From Elmis aenea (Eukaryota; Arthropoda; Insecta; Coleoptera; Elmidae), in contig OX393577.1 of assembly GCA_947652605.1 (NCBI GenBank), positions 31,003,466 through 31,067,465 on the forward strand: a stretch of 64,000 bases of DNA. The letters are read 5' to 3'. The notes beneath the pieces are model-generated. The model was not told where the DNA came from, did not search any database, and was given only the letters and a program-made list of their open reading frames with translations. Position 1 is the stretch's first letter. The number at the start of each line of letters is the position of its first letter. Made by a program: the position numbers and the translations under genes. This document shows, one piece after another, positions 23,216 through 34,991 of this stretch.

Positions 23216-25215
23216 ATATGATTTGATAATAAAATGGTTAGATGTAACTACTTGAAGACAAAATAGAACAACGTTTTAAAACAGCTTCTTTGTAAAACGC
23301 AATGTTTATGTAAATAGGTAAAACGAGGATGCTGCATTTAAGTTATTCTCGCATGGCACGAGAACAACTTAAATCTTTTTATTCTGTGGTATTTCCTCAC
23401 ATTGTGTCATAAGCTATATAGATAACCAACAAACAATATGGATGAATTAATAATCTCGTTATAGGGTTTTTTTACACTCCAAGCAATAAGGAGCTCATAG
23501 ACGGCGCACATAACTCGCAAAATATTACGACATACTTCGATATCTTAATACTGCAAAATCTCATTTCTAAATCTGAAATGTCTACCACTACAGTCAAAGT
23601 AACTGAACAGCTACAAAGTAAACAAGTTGTTAAATCTCATAACGACCAGTCCGATATATAAAATAGTATATTTATGAATAGCAATCAACTTCTTCAATTT
23701 CGCTCCATGTACAACTAAATGTTGGCTACAGAAGTTGCTTTTAAATAAAAATATTTTACCCGCCGGTCAAACTATTAAATCCAGCAAATGTACAACCCAA
23801 CGAAGAAATAAAAGTGCATATCTTATCGTTCTGACTGAGACTGCTGGTCTGTATAAACTCTCCAACATTTACTAATGATTATCACTGCTGATACAGCGTT
23901 TAGCGTAACTCTAGTGAATATGTATCATTGTCACGGTGTATCAGATTTGCACAACTTTCATTAATCTTTCTTGGCTTATGGTACGAAGATCGTTTATTAT
24001 GAGGTGTCAATCATGTTTATTAATTTATTATAACTGTTTACGACTCGAAAACTGTACAAAATATAAAGGAATATTCACAGTAATAATGATGCAGCACGTC
24101 ACTTATAATGAAAATGTTGGTGTGGGTTCTTAGGTTCTTACGTTATTGAACGTTGACAATGTCATATAGTTTTACACTTTTCTTGCAGCCTAAACAACTT
24201 AAAATAGGATGATTTAATTATTTTAAGATGGTGCCTTCTATCTTTTCACCTAAAGAGTTTTCGTTGTGACGCTCTAGTAATTTTTCTGTAGATTTGAAAA
24301 CTACTAGAAAATCTAAAATATGAAGACTTAAGTACTTTAACAAATATCTAAAATAAACTCTTGAGAACTTTACAGCTCTAATGCAATTACTTATTTAAAG
24401 ATCAAGTGTGACAACACGCGCCAAGCTACACCAAAAATATCAATTTTACTTAGAGCAAACCGGATTTTTCTACAAAGCGTCACCTAATAACGGAAGTTTT
24501 ATATTCAAGCGGTTGCCATTAGGACATAAATTAAACCAATAAATATACAACTTTACGATTTCAATCGTTTGCCTTAAAGCATCTCGTAGAATGATAAAAT
24601 TATTGTAAAGAAAATAAACCGCGACAACTTAATTAGTTCGAAGAACATATTTGTAAATCACGTAGGATACAGAGAAGAAAAACTAGTTTTTCGGTTATAA
24701 ATTACACACACAATATAAGATAGTGCAACAATTATGACTAGTTATAAGCATTAGCCTTTTTTGTTAGGAATTATTTGCTCTTTAATGCCACATGCCGTGT
24801 CAGACCCACGTGGGAGAAACATTATCTACGGTTTGTCCTAGCAATCATTTAGTATTTATAACTGCTATGCGACAACCAGATAGGTACTTATAAATTAGCC
24901 ATTATACAAAATTACAAATTAATATTTAGCAATCAAAACATTACTATAATCGCAAATAAATAATATAAAACACGATGTGGATTTACCGAGCCTTATGCAA
25001 GCAACTTTTAAGTGCTGAACTTTGCTATATTTAGAAGCGAATTGAACGTTTGGCAATAAACACAGTACAATTTCTGAGTATTTAAAAATTGTCAAAATAA
25101 TACTAATTAGCAAAATATACATAGTTCAGATAGATTTATTGAAAAATAAGTAAGCTTATAACAAATAAAGTGAACGTAAAGTTTTATACGGTCGCGGATG
25201 TTAACTATAATTTGT
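23216..25215. other. AT-rich stretch, no gene seen
   Basis: Neither genes nor repeat termini could be supported between the mariner pseudogene and the next hAT element. Confidence 0.5.
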
Positions 25216-25223
25216 AATACAAC

Positions 25224-26229
25224 TAGTGTTGCCGCCGAGACGAGACAATTCTTGATCTCGTCTCGTCCCGTCTCGAATTTCGAGATCGAGACAGGTATTT
25301 TCCTGTCTCGAAAATTCGAGACGAGATTAACAATCGTCTCGAAAATTCGAGACGAGATCCTCGAGATTCTCGATCTCGACAGTATTTTTACATAAAGAAA
25401 AACTACGAAAAGTTTTAATATATATTTTATTTATAAATTTTTGGAAACCACTTACAAATTAAACTTTTTATTTATTTTAAATATTGTGTAATAAATTTAC
25501 AAGATTGTCAAGCATTGAGGCACAGCAATGCCCTTGCGGACTCTCTGTCAAACCTGTTGCGGTGTTTCCGAATAATCAGGCCAGCTTTCGAAAACTGTGG
25601 ACTTGTTAAATAGGACATTTAAATTAAAATAACCCATTTCGTCAGAATCGGAATCATCTGGTCCAGAATCGGCTGATAATTGATTTTGGTTTGGTGAATT
25701 ATCTCTGAAGTAAAAGTTTTTATAGACTTCCTCAAATTGTTGTATTGCTGTCGGCCCCAGGACGTTAGTGCAAATGTTAAATTAAATACGTAATTGTGAA
25801 TATATCTTTCAAAATAACCGATTCGTACGTGGAGTGCACTCCAGTGTTAAAAAATTCAAATAAAATTTGTTTACCCCTTTAAGTCTTTTTTTTTGAGTGA
25901 TCTTTGCTGCCCTTAAAAGAGTTAAAGAAATAAATGCATGCATCTAATAATATGCGTTCCCATTAATTGCTTACACAGGGAAAGCACCGAACTTGAAACA
26001 ACAGCGTTCTTTCTGTAGTGTATATCATCAGGGACATTTAGTTAAAGCGCAATGTATAAATTCGGTTTGCACGAACTTAAAATTCGAGACTCGAGATTCT
26101 CGAATTCGAGACCGAGATTGCACGTTCGAGAATTTTCGAGATCGAGATCGAGCTTTAACTTTCGAGAATTTTCGAGATCGAGATCGAGAATGAATAAATC
26201 TCGTCTCGTCTCGTCTCGTGGCAACACTA
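25224..26229 (-). mobile_element. hAT element, CGAGAC family, copy 2
   Basis: Ends TAGTGTTGCCGCCGAGACGAG and CTCGTCTCGTGGCAACACTA are flanked by a perfect 8 bp duplication aatacaac (25216-25223, 26230-26237). By eye the body is very similar to copy 1 at 19865-20855 and carries the same minus-strand relic of a hAT dimerisation domain near 25495-25600 (FSKAGLIIRKHRNRF). It has a longer CGAGAC block at the left (CTCGTCCCGTCTCG). The two copies have different target duplications, so they are independent insertions. Confidence 0.92.
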
Positions 26230-26239
26230 AATACAACAA

Positions 26240-26607
26240 AGTAACGATATTTTAATAAGTTATATAACGTTATTTGTTTTATTAATTACCTACATTTTAA
26301 TGTCTTTTAAGCTAGTTATACTTTGTTTGTATTTCAAATTTCAAATATGAAAATTAAAATAAAATATCTAAAGGTACTTAATTTTGTACTATTTATTAAA
26401 ATTTACGCTTTAAACATCCCAAATATAATTCCAGAGTAACAAATTATATTTATTTTTATAACGTTATATAATTATCATTATTCACAGAACGTTATAAAAC
26501 AAAACGATTCATTTTTTAATGTTATTTTTAATGTTTTGTAACGAAAACAAATAATAAATACCGTTATACAATAACTTACCGATTTAAAACGTTATTTTTA
26601 TCCCTGC
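26240..26607. mobile_element. One-ended hAT remnant, AACGTTA family
   Basis: It ends at 26607 with AACGTTATTTTTATCCCTG, the mirror of the CAGGGATGGAATAACG terminus at 58227, and shares the ATAACGTTAT words and the TTTTCGTTACATAACGTTA-like block with that element. No left CAGGGAT terminus was found, so the copy is truncated. The junction lies next to copy 2 of the CGAGAC hAT. Confidence 0.6.
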
Positions 26608-27218
26608 TCACATCAACCAATTACCTACATGTAAAAATTGCCTGTTTTAATCACTGGACATATGCTAATGTTAAAATAAATTTAAAAATTACGCGCTTTC
26701 TTCCTTTTCAAATAAATAACATACAAGAAAAAGTTAAAGTATTATTTTGATAACTAAACCACATTTGATCATTAATAAGTATACATTTGTAAGCCATAAA
26801 CTGCTAATGAAATTCAGTTCACTCAAGTTAATAAATATCAAAACAGCGATAAGATGTTTCCTGCCTACAGCCGATTCTACCCGTAAATACTAATCACAAC
26901 AAACTTCCGCAAAAAAAACGGCACTTGTTAAACCTAGAAATAAAACAATAGCGGATTTAATGCTTGGCTCTAGCATTATGTAAACTAACTTAAATTCAAA
27001 CTGCATTTACTAAAAACGAATTAACAACACTGACAAATCCATTGATTAGTTTTAATTATAATAAAAATAACTCACGACATTTCTCTTCTCGTAATATAAT
27101 GCGATAATCATTACCTGAAACAAATAAAAAAATAAATTAACATTTTCATTCAAATGCAAATAAAATCAAATGCAAAGTTGATTTAAAAGACATATCTAGG
27201 TATTATTTTTATCAGTAG

Positions 27219-27259
27219 TCACGGCTTACTAAACTTTTAGTTCGTTTAGTCAGCCGTGA
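27219..27259. repeat. Strong short hairpin
   Basis: TCACGGCTTACTAAAC (27219-27234) pairs with GTTTAGTCAGCCGTGA (27244-27259) over 16 bp with one mismatch, around a 9 nt loop. The next outward bases (ATCA / TGAT) could extend it past a small bulge. The function is unknown. It is the cleanest short hairpin outside the transposons. Confidence 0.6.
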
Positions 27260-27359
27260 TGATAAACGTGTGACTGTCGCCAATTATTGTAAACGGATGT
27301 CAGTGTGATTGGAAAAAATGAATACGGTCAATTTTAAATCTTTCGAAGCATCCAAACGA

Positions 27360-27420
27360 TAGCAAGGGCGAGGTTGCCGAAACGTCGAGAACATAAACAA
27401 ATTTTAACACGGGTAAACTC
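27360..27420 (+). repeat. Short dispersed repeat with GCCGAAACGTCGAG
   Basis: GTTGCCGAAACGTCGAG, then after about 25 bp ACGGGTAAACTCCCAAAAA. A diverged copy lies inverted at 47220-47335. GCCGAAACGTCG-like cores are common in 3' regions of old retroelements, but I cannot name the family. Confidence 0.5.
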
Positions 27421-28924
27421 CCAAAAACATACTACACAAAGTATATTATAAGAGACGAAGGGTATTAATTTTAAGGTAACACATGTTCTCTACAATGGCA
27501 TTTAAGTACGAGAATAAAGTAACAAACGCTAAAGAATTCTAAATGTAATGAAGATTATTAAATTTGATGGTAAATATGTTTTTAACCAACGCGACACAGA
27601 TTGTAATACATATTTGGCATCTTTTTACTGCATTTTTTCAAGCACATTATACTATAATGAGAGATTCTGGCATAGTAAATCTTAATGTGTTTTTCATTTT
27701 CCACTAAAAAGTAAATTGAATTTTTCATACCGAACGATTTTACATATATTTAAAAATCGTTCACAATACATTAGGTACTAAAAAATGTGACTTAGGTTAA
27801 GCCATCAGATTTAATACTAAAGCGTACCCTAGTTCACAGTTTTGTGTAAAATTTCATATTAATTTTGCTTTTAATTTACTCAGCTATGTGACTTTTGGTC
27901 TTTCTGATTAATCTAAAATCAACATTATTTGCTTATGATAAACTTCATGTGTTAATGTATAAATCTTGGAGATAAATAATACAAATAACGATGTTGCACT
28001 AAAAAGGATTTTTTATTATACTTACCACTAAAATTGTCCGTGCAAATGCAGTTTTAGTGTTTATCACTAGTTATAAATGTCCAAATCACAGACATATACC
28101 TCGAGCTCTTTTCATAATAATTGTATTCCGATTTAACGGTTACTACACATTTAAGGATAAGATAATAAGGTAACAGTAAACATTATTTTAATATTAATTT
28201 AAATTAGATAAAATTCAGTATAAACATAAGCATACATAATTAATATAAATCAGCACTTTAGCCAAAAAGTAGTGCTAACCTCTAAATAACAAATCCCAAC
28301 TCAATATTTTAAGTCACAGTCAGCGATACTTAACAAAACGCATAACCATTTAGTGATTTCGTTTGCAGTTTTAAATACCTTGGAAGAGTTGGTCAAAAAT
28401 TGCTTCTTATTACTTTAATTAACTAAAATGCATCGCACACGACACACAAAAATCCATATTGGACTAGACAATGTAAATTAAAACTAAAAATTTGCTATGG
28501 TTGACAGACTATGAAACAGGGTTATAAATGTCCACAAAAATTTACTAGGATATAAAAGGACTTATTTGAAAATATATAGTTTTAAAGGAAATTAAATTCT
28601 TGAATACACAGCGAACACAACAAAAAATATTAAAAAGTACGATCACATCTCTGTATAAAAATACCGCTTATATAATAAGGTATTTTTTTGGACATACGTT
28701 AACTAATATGACAGAGATGTCTAACTGAATATACACATTTCATTTTTTATGCAACTAAAATCACTCATTCGTACTAAGCACAATTAATTACTCCCAATGA
28801 GTAATAAAAACAACGTAAAAGTGCGATTTTTCGAGTTTTTAATATTAACACTACTTTAATTCATTGAATTGAATGAAGTTTCTTAATAAATTAAAATTTC
28901 AAAAAATATTTTTTTTATTACAAA

Positions 28925-29231
28925 ATTTCAGCCAACCAAAAAGTTGACAAAAAAACCAACAGGGGTCGCACTTTTCAGCCCCCTGTGAAGGTGGGAGATG
29001 ATTGAAAATATTACTATGGGAAACTTTTTAATAAGTATAAAACATCTACCAAATATCATTGTCCTACATTTATCCAAATTTGAGGAATAAAATAAAAACC
29101 TAATTTTATCGCTCCCTTTTAAGGGGGTGTAACTCCGAAAGGAGACGTCTAAGGAAAAAATTTTATATGAAAGACCCCCCTTAATTTTCGATATAGAATT
29201 TTTTTGCAATATTTAAAAAACACCCTGTATA
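28925..29231. repeat. Single arm of the palindrome family seen at 58345-59163
   Basis: From AACAGGGGTCGCACTTTTCAG to ACACCCTGTA (about 29220-29229) this matches one arm of the palindrome at 58345-59163, including the CCTTTTAAGGGGGTGTAACT block and the AAAAAATTTTATATGAAAGA block. The other arm is absent. The terminus ACACCCTGTA is intact here but decayed in the 58-59 kb copy. Confidence 0.7.
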
Positions 29232-29232
29232 G

Positions 29233-32200
29233 GCAAATAAGCAAGTTTAGTTCCAGTGATCATGTAATTAATAATTCATTATCATTAGCATTACATGATC
29301 AAAAAAGAAACAATTCCAAAGAATTTTATTAGTTATGCCCCGACCAACTCCTTCAAATATGTGGAAGTCGAAGAATTTGGGATCCCAACAGGCAATCATT
29401 TATGAATCTGACTGAAATTGTGACCTTATAAGGAAAAAACTGCCGTTTGTTTCCCAACACTAAACGCAAAGCCATAATAAAGAAATTACATACATATTTC
29501 ATAACATCGGACGCTGGCGTAGTTGTTCTTATAGTTGGTGTTTTTTATGTCACATTGCACGATGAACATGACGATAAAAAACTGATTAAACTCAGCTACG
29601 AACCTCGTTTGTGGTCAGGGTTTTCGTTTCGTTTTCGTACGAGGTTAACTACGTGTGCTATCTATTATCTTTTTTAACAAATTTTGTCACGTATAGAATG
29701 GAATTTTATTTGCATTTTCCCGCGATGTATCCAAAGGCAAATATCTAAAAGAACAAGCAAAACCGAGCTTTTTTAACATCGATGTTGCATTAATTAAAGA
29801 TTATGTTTGTAAATACATAATCGGATGTAAACTTTCATATCATATCATACAGCACATCATAATAAAGAAAGATTCGATTAAACAAACTAATACATATTTG
29901 CATCCTTATCTTCAAACATTTTGCAAATTTTGTATCCTTTTCGTATTAAAGCAGGGGTTATATCGCAAACAAATAACGCACGACCAAAAAAATGTAAAAT
30001 TTATTCGAAAGAACATCTATGGAAACTTTTGTTAAATACTCTCCATACATCAATTGAGCTTATTATCTATTCAGATCATTGGAACATTACTTCGGTAAAA
30101 ATAATTATAAACCATGTTGATGTCAAGACTTGGGAAAATATGTTAGGTCAGAAACTAGGTACTTCATTTTACAAAAAAAAGCATATGTAGTACAAAAGAA
30201 AAGCATAAGATATATTTATTTTACAAGTAACGTTTAATTTTCTATGTACAAAAAACTACATTTTTTATTGGCACCCCTTCACAAACACGCACACAAGGTG
30301 TACCACCTAATTTGGGACACTATAGACAGCATAAGTTTTTTTTAATGATTTATCATTGGTTTATTAAAGTAGGCGATTTTTTTTTAAACAAAGCATATTT
30401 TTTGAAAGAGAAATATCTAATATGGTGTCCAGAAGAAAATTAAAAGTTGACTGCTGTATTTTCGTAAGTGTGCTATGCAAAAAACTGATATCACAAGTTT
30501 ATAAGCCATGTCGAATAATAAAAATACACAAAAATTTCGATTTTTATTTTAAAAACAGATTAAGATATAATATAGAAAATAAAATAGCAAATTGTATTTT
30601 TTTGCTTCCATCAAGTTCATTATGCATATATTAAAACATACGAATATTACGTAGAACTTTTTGCTAATTTAACGGAAAGGCTATCTCTAATGTTAAGCTA
30701 AATCTCCATAGTGGGCGGAATTATATTGATTATGTGGCGTGAAAGAAAATGTAAATTTAAAGATAAAGTTATTAAAGACCTCTTATTTAGCGTTTAGCAC
30801 ATTTAATTGCATAAAAATGTATTGCAAAGATGCAAGGATACACTACTTGCTGATTATAGCATCACCATTAACGTGAGAAATGCATTGAAAACTGTTCCTT
30901 GAATCTAGAAAAAATTGCACTAAATAGATCGACATCGCGTCGTGCTAGTTATGGGAAACGAGACCCAATTCGAAACTGCACTAATCAATTTACAGAAATT
31001 GACACAATAAATAATTGCGTATTAGTAATGTGCCTTATTAACCGTAGAATAATATTATCAAGGCCGGTAAATTGAAATAACCGCCTTTTCTAAAAATATA
31101 AATAATTAAAGTTAAAAGATACCAGACGCGCCCTGAATTATAGGGCCCACGCAAGTTGGGCGTGCCATATAGGGCGCCAATATTATGCAACAACTTTAAT
31201 ATGCTACCGACCAATGACTATTGTCAACTAGTAACTGAATATTTATACAATTGTTATAGGTTATAGCAAGCAGCGTTTCCCGAACGGTCTTAGCCACGAA
31301 TCGCTTTTAATGTCAAGATATATTTATGAAATGCTTACATTCATTGCTGGCCATTTGGTTTTTAAAATTAAATACATAAGAATAGTACCTACTCAGCCGC
31401 CTCTTATTTTTAAAAACAAAATCGAAATAAATATAAACCTTTACCAATTATTTCAAATCAATTAAAATTTAAAGTGTCTTCCTTGCAAAATTAATGTTTA
31501 CTTTTAATTATTAATGCCGACTGTCTTGGAGTCCTTTTTGACCTCCCACGAAACACATATTCCACGTAACAGTTTTACAAACACTGGGCCATAGCTTACA
31601 ATGTGTGTACAATGTATAAAGTGTAGACAAGGCGTTGGTCCCAGCATTATACTTAACGGATATAGGAAGAATAGAATACACATTTATTATTTACATTTTA
31701 AGTTAATAAAAGAATATGTACTTAATATTCATACAAATTCATTAATAATGGGACTAATGAATATATGATAAATGCTAACATAAGCCCACATGATGAAGAA
31801 AGCGATATTTTTTAGGAGCGTTATCATGATTGAATTTTAAGCACAAATTTGTTGGCTGTCGCCTTAACAAGGAAAAAATCGGTAAGTTTAAGGCTGATAT
31901 TGATAGCTTAACATTATGTAAATATTCAAATGCACGAGGTTTCTCAACGACGAAATATTTTAAATGGGGAATTTTAAAACAAAAATAACAATGCCATGAA
32001 TTTTTTAAACTTGCATAAATTCAAATTAATCGTAACAAAATACTAAAAGCAAAGTTATCCGAATAACTGTAATTTTTTTCTACGACCACTAATTATAAAT
32101 GACTATTACTCATATATCTAATAAACATATATTGCTAGTAGTTCAAATTTTGCGTAACACAGTCAACGGTACAGATATACATCCTCTCTTTTTAATGCGG

Positions 32201-32614
32201 CGATTGGACTATTGACAGCTAATATACATCGGATTGGACAACGTGAGAAGCGCGCGTAATGATCACGTCATTTTTGACAGTTTAAAAATATGACATTTGA
32301 CGTTGATAATCTACGATTTGTAAAAACTACAATTAATATACAAAAACCTGTTCTAAGGTTTGTACTAATTCGCAAATTCGCCTCGGATTGTTAAACATCG
32401 ATGTCTGCACGCTTAATTTGCAAAAATCACGTTTCATAACATGACCTCAACAATTTTCATGTAAGTTCTGTTAGTAATCCTAGTTTTATTTGATTTTTAT
32501 GTTTGCTGCCAACTGTGAAAAGTACACCTTAGAAAGAGAGGTACATATTTCCATTTCATTCGATCGGCTTCACTTTCCACTCATTATGAAGATAGGGAAT
32601 GCGCGATATATGTT
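29233..32614. other. AT-rich stretch, no gene seen
   Basis: No gene could be supported. A GC-rich patch with GGGCCCACGCAAGTTGGGCGTG lies near 31142-31163. The last 450 bp (32160-32615) has somewhat higher complexity without a frame I recognise. Confidence 0.5.
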
Positions 32615-32622
32615 TATTATAT

Positions 32623-33273
32623 TGTCACATTAGTATTTTATTAGTATTTTTCCAAATTTATTTTATTCGATTACTTTTATAAGTTCATTACCTTCGCTTA
32701 ATCGTTCGATGATGTACTATAACAGCTCAGCGTAATTCATGCAATTCTGCAAGCGCGACATTCCTGATGCTAGGATTACGCTGAGTTGCCGACCCAAGCG
32801 TGGTAACGCACTCCGGAAATAATACGTCGATCTACAGGCTTGTTGAGTCAGGGAATAAATCAATATAAATAGATCAATTAAATTCTGAGAGGGCAGTCTA
32901 GTTTGGGACTCAAATTGCGAAGTGCCGTTCGCGACCAAAAGGAAGCCCTCTCAGAATGGAGAAGTCCCTGACCCAGCAAGCGCTGATAACGATTGTAGTA
33001 TTGTAAGTAATTAGGTGTCTTTATATATTTAACGTTGTTTCACTTTAAGTTCCGATTTATGTTTTGTATCCTAGTGTATCCTAGTTGTGCTTTAATTTAA
33101 TAAACGTTTTAAGTTTACTTATAGGATTTCATTTGCATATTCTCTTGAATGTTCCATGTTCTCTTACAGATCAGTGCTATTCCATTTCAGATCCGGTCAC
33201 CTTGCTCCGAGTTTAATTGACATTGATTATTATTAATAATCAATTAATAATAGTTACGAAGCCAATCGTAACA
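32623..33273 (+). repeat. 5' LTR of the Ty3/gypsy element
   Basis: 651 bp with TG...CA ends. It contains perfect inverted pairs: CTCAGCGTAAT/ATTACGCTGAG (32726-32736, 32775-32785) and ATTCTGAGAGGGC/GCCCTCTCAGAAT (32882-32894, 32945-32957). An outer imperfect 16 bp pair lies at 32839-32854 and 32965-32980. An AATAAA lies at 33099-33104. A 73-codon minus-strand frame across the hairpins repeats in the 3' LTR and is not a gene. Confidence 0.96.
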
Positions 33274-33275
33274 CG

Positions 33276-33293
33276 TGGTGGAGGCAAACCGGC
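33276..33293 (+). other. Putative primer-binding site of the Ty3/gypsy element
   Basis: TGGTGGAGGCAAACCGGC starts two bases after the 5' LTR, the usual place and with the usual initial TGG for pairing to a tRNA CCA end. I could not assign the tRNA from memory. Confidence 0.5.
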
Positions 33294-33554
33294 TCTATTT
33301 TTGGAAATTCTTCGTAATTTCCTTTTTATTCATTTGGTTTTAAATGCATGTATCTTTATGTGTAACTTTCATAATTTTTTCTTTTAGTTTTGGAACATTA
33401 TTTCATGTGTGTTTTACTAATTCTTTTTTTTGTTTGTTAATTGTTGATTTTTTAGGGGAGAACAATAATTTCATGTATTTTGTTATAAAATACTGTTTTA
33501 GGTAACATTTTTTGACAGTTATTGTTAAAGGGCCGCTTATGTAATTATTATATT

Positions 33555-34946
33555 ATGCACACCAGGTCAAAAAGTACCTCTGGCAGTTCTATAATCAAAG
33601 TTACTCTAACTAACGATAGTACATCACCCTCGTTTAGGCCTCAGAACAACAGCACCGAAATACATAGTGAAAACACACCAGCTTACAGCACTGAAAATCC
33701 AAGGACGCCAAGTAGTGAATTTACAAATTCGAACGTTTTTGAATCCGGAAGAAAATTAACAAGAACCCCTCCAACAAGTCCTATTCCTAGCGTAAATACC
33801 GGCAATCCCGACATAATTACTGATCCAGCAACAGATATTCTCATTGTTGCTAACGCTACAGACACAAGAATCCGCAAGATGGACGCTAATACGACAATCC
33901 AAGAAGCCGTAGAAGCTGGAAGATCAGCTGCAATACCAAAATTCATCTCACCTCCCACATTTGATCCATGCTGTACCAACCCAGTGACGTTTATCAGGAG
34001 CTATGAGCGGACAGCTATAGCAAACGGCTGGGGTAACGTATATAAGATCACGTATTTGGGTTCATTTTTAGAAAATGCGGGAAATGTGTGGTATACGAAT
34101 TATATTAGCAAAGCAGAAAACGCAAATAATAATTGGGAACAAATTGTAAAGGACTTTTTAACCGAATTTGGAGGAGAAAATCCATTAAGAAAAATGAAGT
34201 TCAAGTTAAACACCAGGCGTCAAGAGGAACACGAAGACATAAAAAGGTATTTTTACGATCTACAGGCACTGGCGTACGAAGTGGACCCCAACACAAGTGC
34301 AGAAGCCTTCCGAGAGCGATTTGAGAACGGACTACATCCCAGGTACTATGATACTTACTACCTTATGAGCAGTGCCAATATGTCGATGGCAGATCTCAAA
34401 TCTCTGGTACTGAAGCTTAGTGAACTTGGAGAACGTTCAGAGATGGCGCAGCTAACTCTGCAAACATCATTCCTCACCTTGGGCAACAATGGACCAGCCT
34501 ACCCTGGAAATAGTCCAAATAACCCCAGAACAAATTCCAACGATTACCGAAGAAACGGAAATCGATGGCGTAATCAACGGTACAGCAGCCCCAGGCTACC
34601 ACACACCCGAAGCCGCGATGGGCGACCTAGGTGTTATAACTGTAACAGAGTTGGACATCAGGCCAATTCCTGCTACCAGGAGTACCGGTCCAACTATCCT
34701 CAAGAATGGTCAAATAGAAGAGACGCTACACCCCCCAGACCATATCCACGAGATCAAGGCCGCCCAAGGAGTGTGGAAAGAAGAGAATATCGATCTAATA
34801 GCCCTCAAGCACAGTGGTCCAACAGAAGAGATGCCACGCCTACAAGAAACCCACGGGAACTTGACCGTCCAAGAAGTATAGAAAGAAGAGTGTCATTTAC
34901 ACCTAACGAGATGACACCCCCAAACGCCCCAGGGCAACACGAATAA
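33555..34946 (+). CDS. gag: Ty3/gypsy Gag polyprotein
   Basis: The first ATG in frame is at 33555 (MHTRSKS...), giving 463 residues; the frame is open a little further upstream without an ATG. Residues 1-110 are Ser/Thr/Pro/Asn-rich and disordered-looking. The retrotransposon Gag capsid-like domain spans about residues 130-300, with WEQIVKDFLTEFGGENPLRK and ALAYEVDP...FRERFENGLHP. One CCHC zinc knuckle, CYNCNRVGHQANSC, lies near residues 362-375, followed by an Arg/Pro/Asn-rich tail suited to RNA binding. Gag forms the particle that packages the element RNA. The frame ends at 34944-34946, just past the CCCAAAC slip site that gives access to pol. Confidence 0.93.
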   Translation: MHTRSKSTSGSSIIKVTLTNDSTSPSFRPQNNSTEIHSENTPAYSTENPRTPSSEFTNSNVFESGRKLTRTPPTSPIPSVNTGNPDIITDPATDILIVANATDTRIRKMDANTTIQEAVEAGRSAAIPKFISPPTFDPCCTNPVTFIRSYERTAIANGWGNVYKITYLGSFLENAGNVWYTNYISKAENANNNWEQIVKDFLTEFGGENPLRKMKFKLNTRRQEEHEDIKRYFYDLQALAYEVDPNTSAEAFRERFENGLHPRYYDTYYLMSSANMSMADLKSLVLKLSELGERSEMAQLTLQTSFLTLGNNGPAYPGNSPNNPRTNSNDYRRNGNRWRNQRYSSPRLPHTRSRDGRPRCYNCNRVGHQANSCYQEYRSNYPQEWSNRRDATPPRPYPRDQGRPRSVERREYRSNSPQAQWSNRRDATPTRNPRELDRPRSIERRVSFTPNEMTPPNAPGQHE

Positions 34947-34991
34947 AGAAGCCGGATGTTGCCCCCTCCCTCACCCCTCAGACAAACGGCT
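34919..34991 (+). promoter_or_regulatory. Programmed -1 ribosomal frameshift signal between gag and pol
   Basis: The heptamer CCCAAAC (34919-34925) sits in the correct register for -1 slippage: gag codons CCA AAC re-pair as CCC AAA. A 6 nt spacer follows, then a perfect 7 bp stem GGGCAAC (34932-34938) / GTTGCCC (34958-34964). In the 19 nt loop, AGCCG (34950-34954) can pair with CGGCT (34987-34991), which would make an H-type pseudoknot. The pol frame is open from 34907, so the overlap with gag is only 40 nt and contains this heptamer. Sites and pairing are seen; function is inferred. Confidence 0.85.

Larger units (their letters stand above)
26616..28914. other. AT-rich stretch with one hairpin and one short repeat
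   Basis: No gene seen. It contains a hairpin (27219-27259) and a short dispersed repeat (27360-27420), both listed separately. Confidence 0.5.

Noticed and set aside
32717..32938. 73-codon minus-strand frame present twice (also 39569-39790)
   Set aside because: Both copies lie in the LTRs and are repeat copies of non-coding sequence.
34489..34881. 130-codon frame overlapping gag
   Set aside because: It is a +1-frame shadow of the Arg/Pro/Asn-rich gag tail with no retroviral motif, and pol uses the -1 frame.
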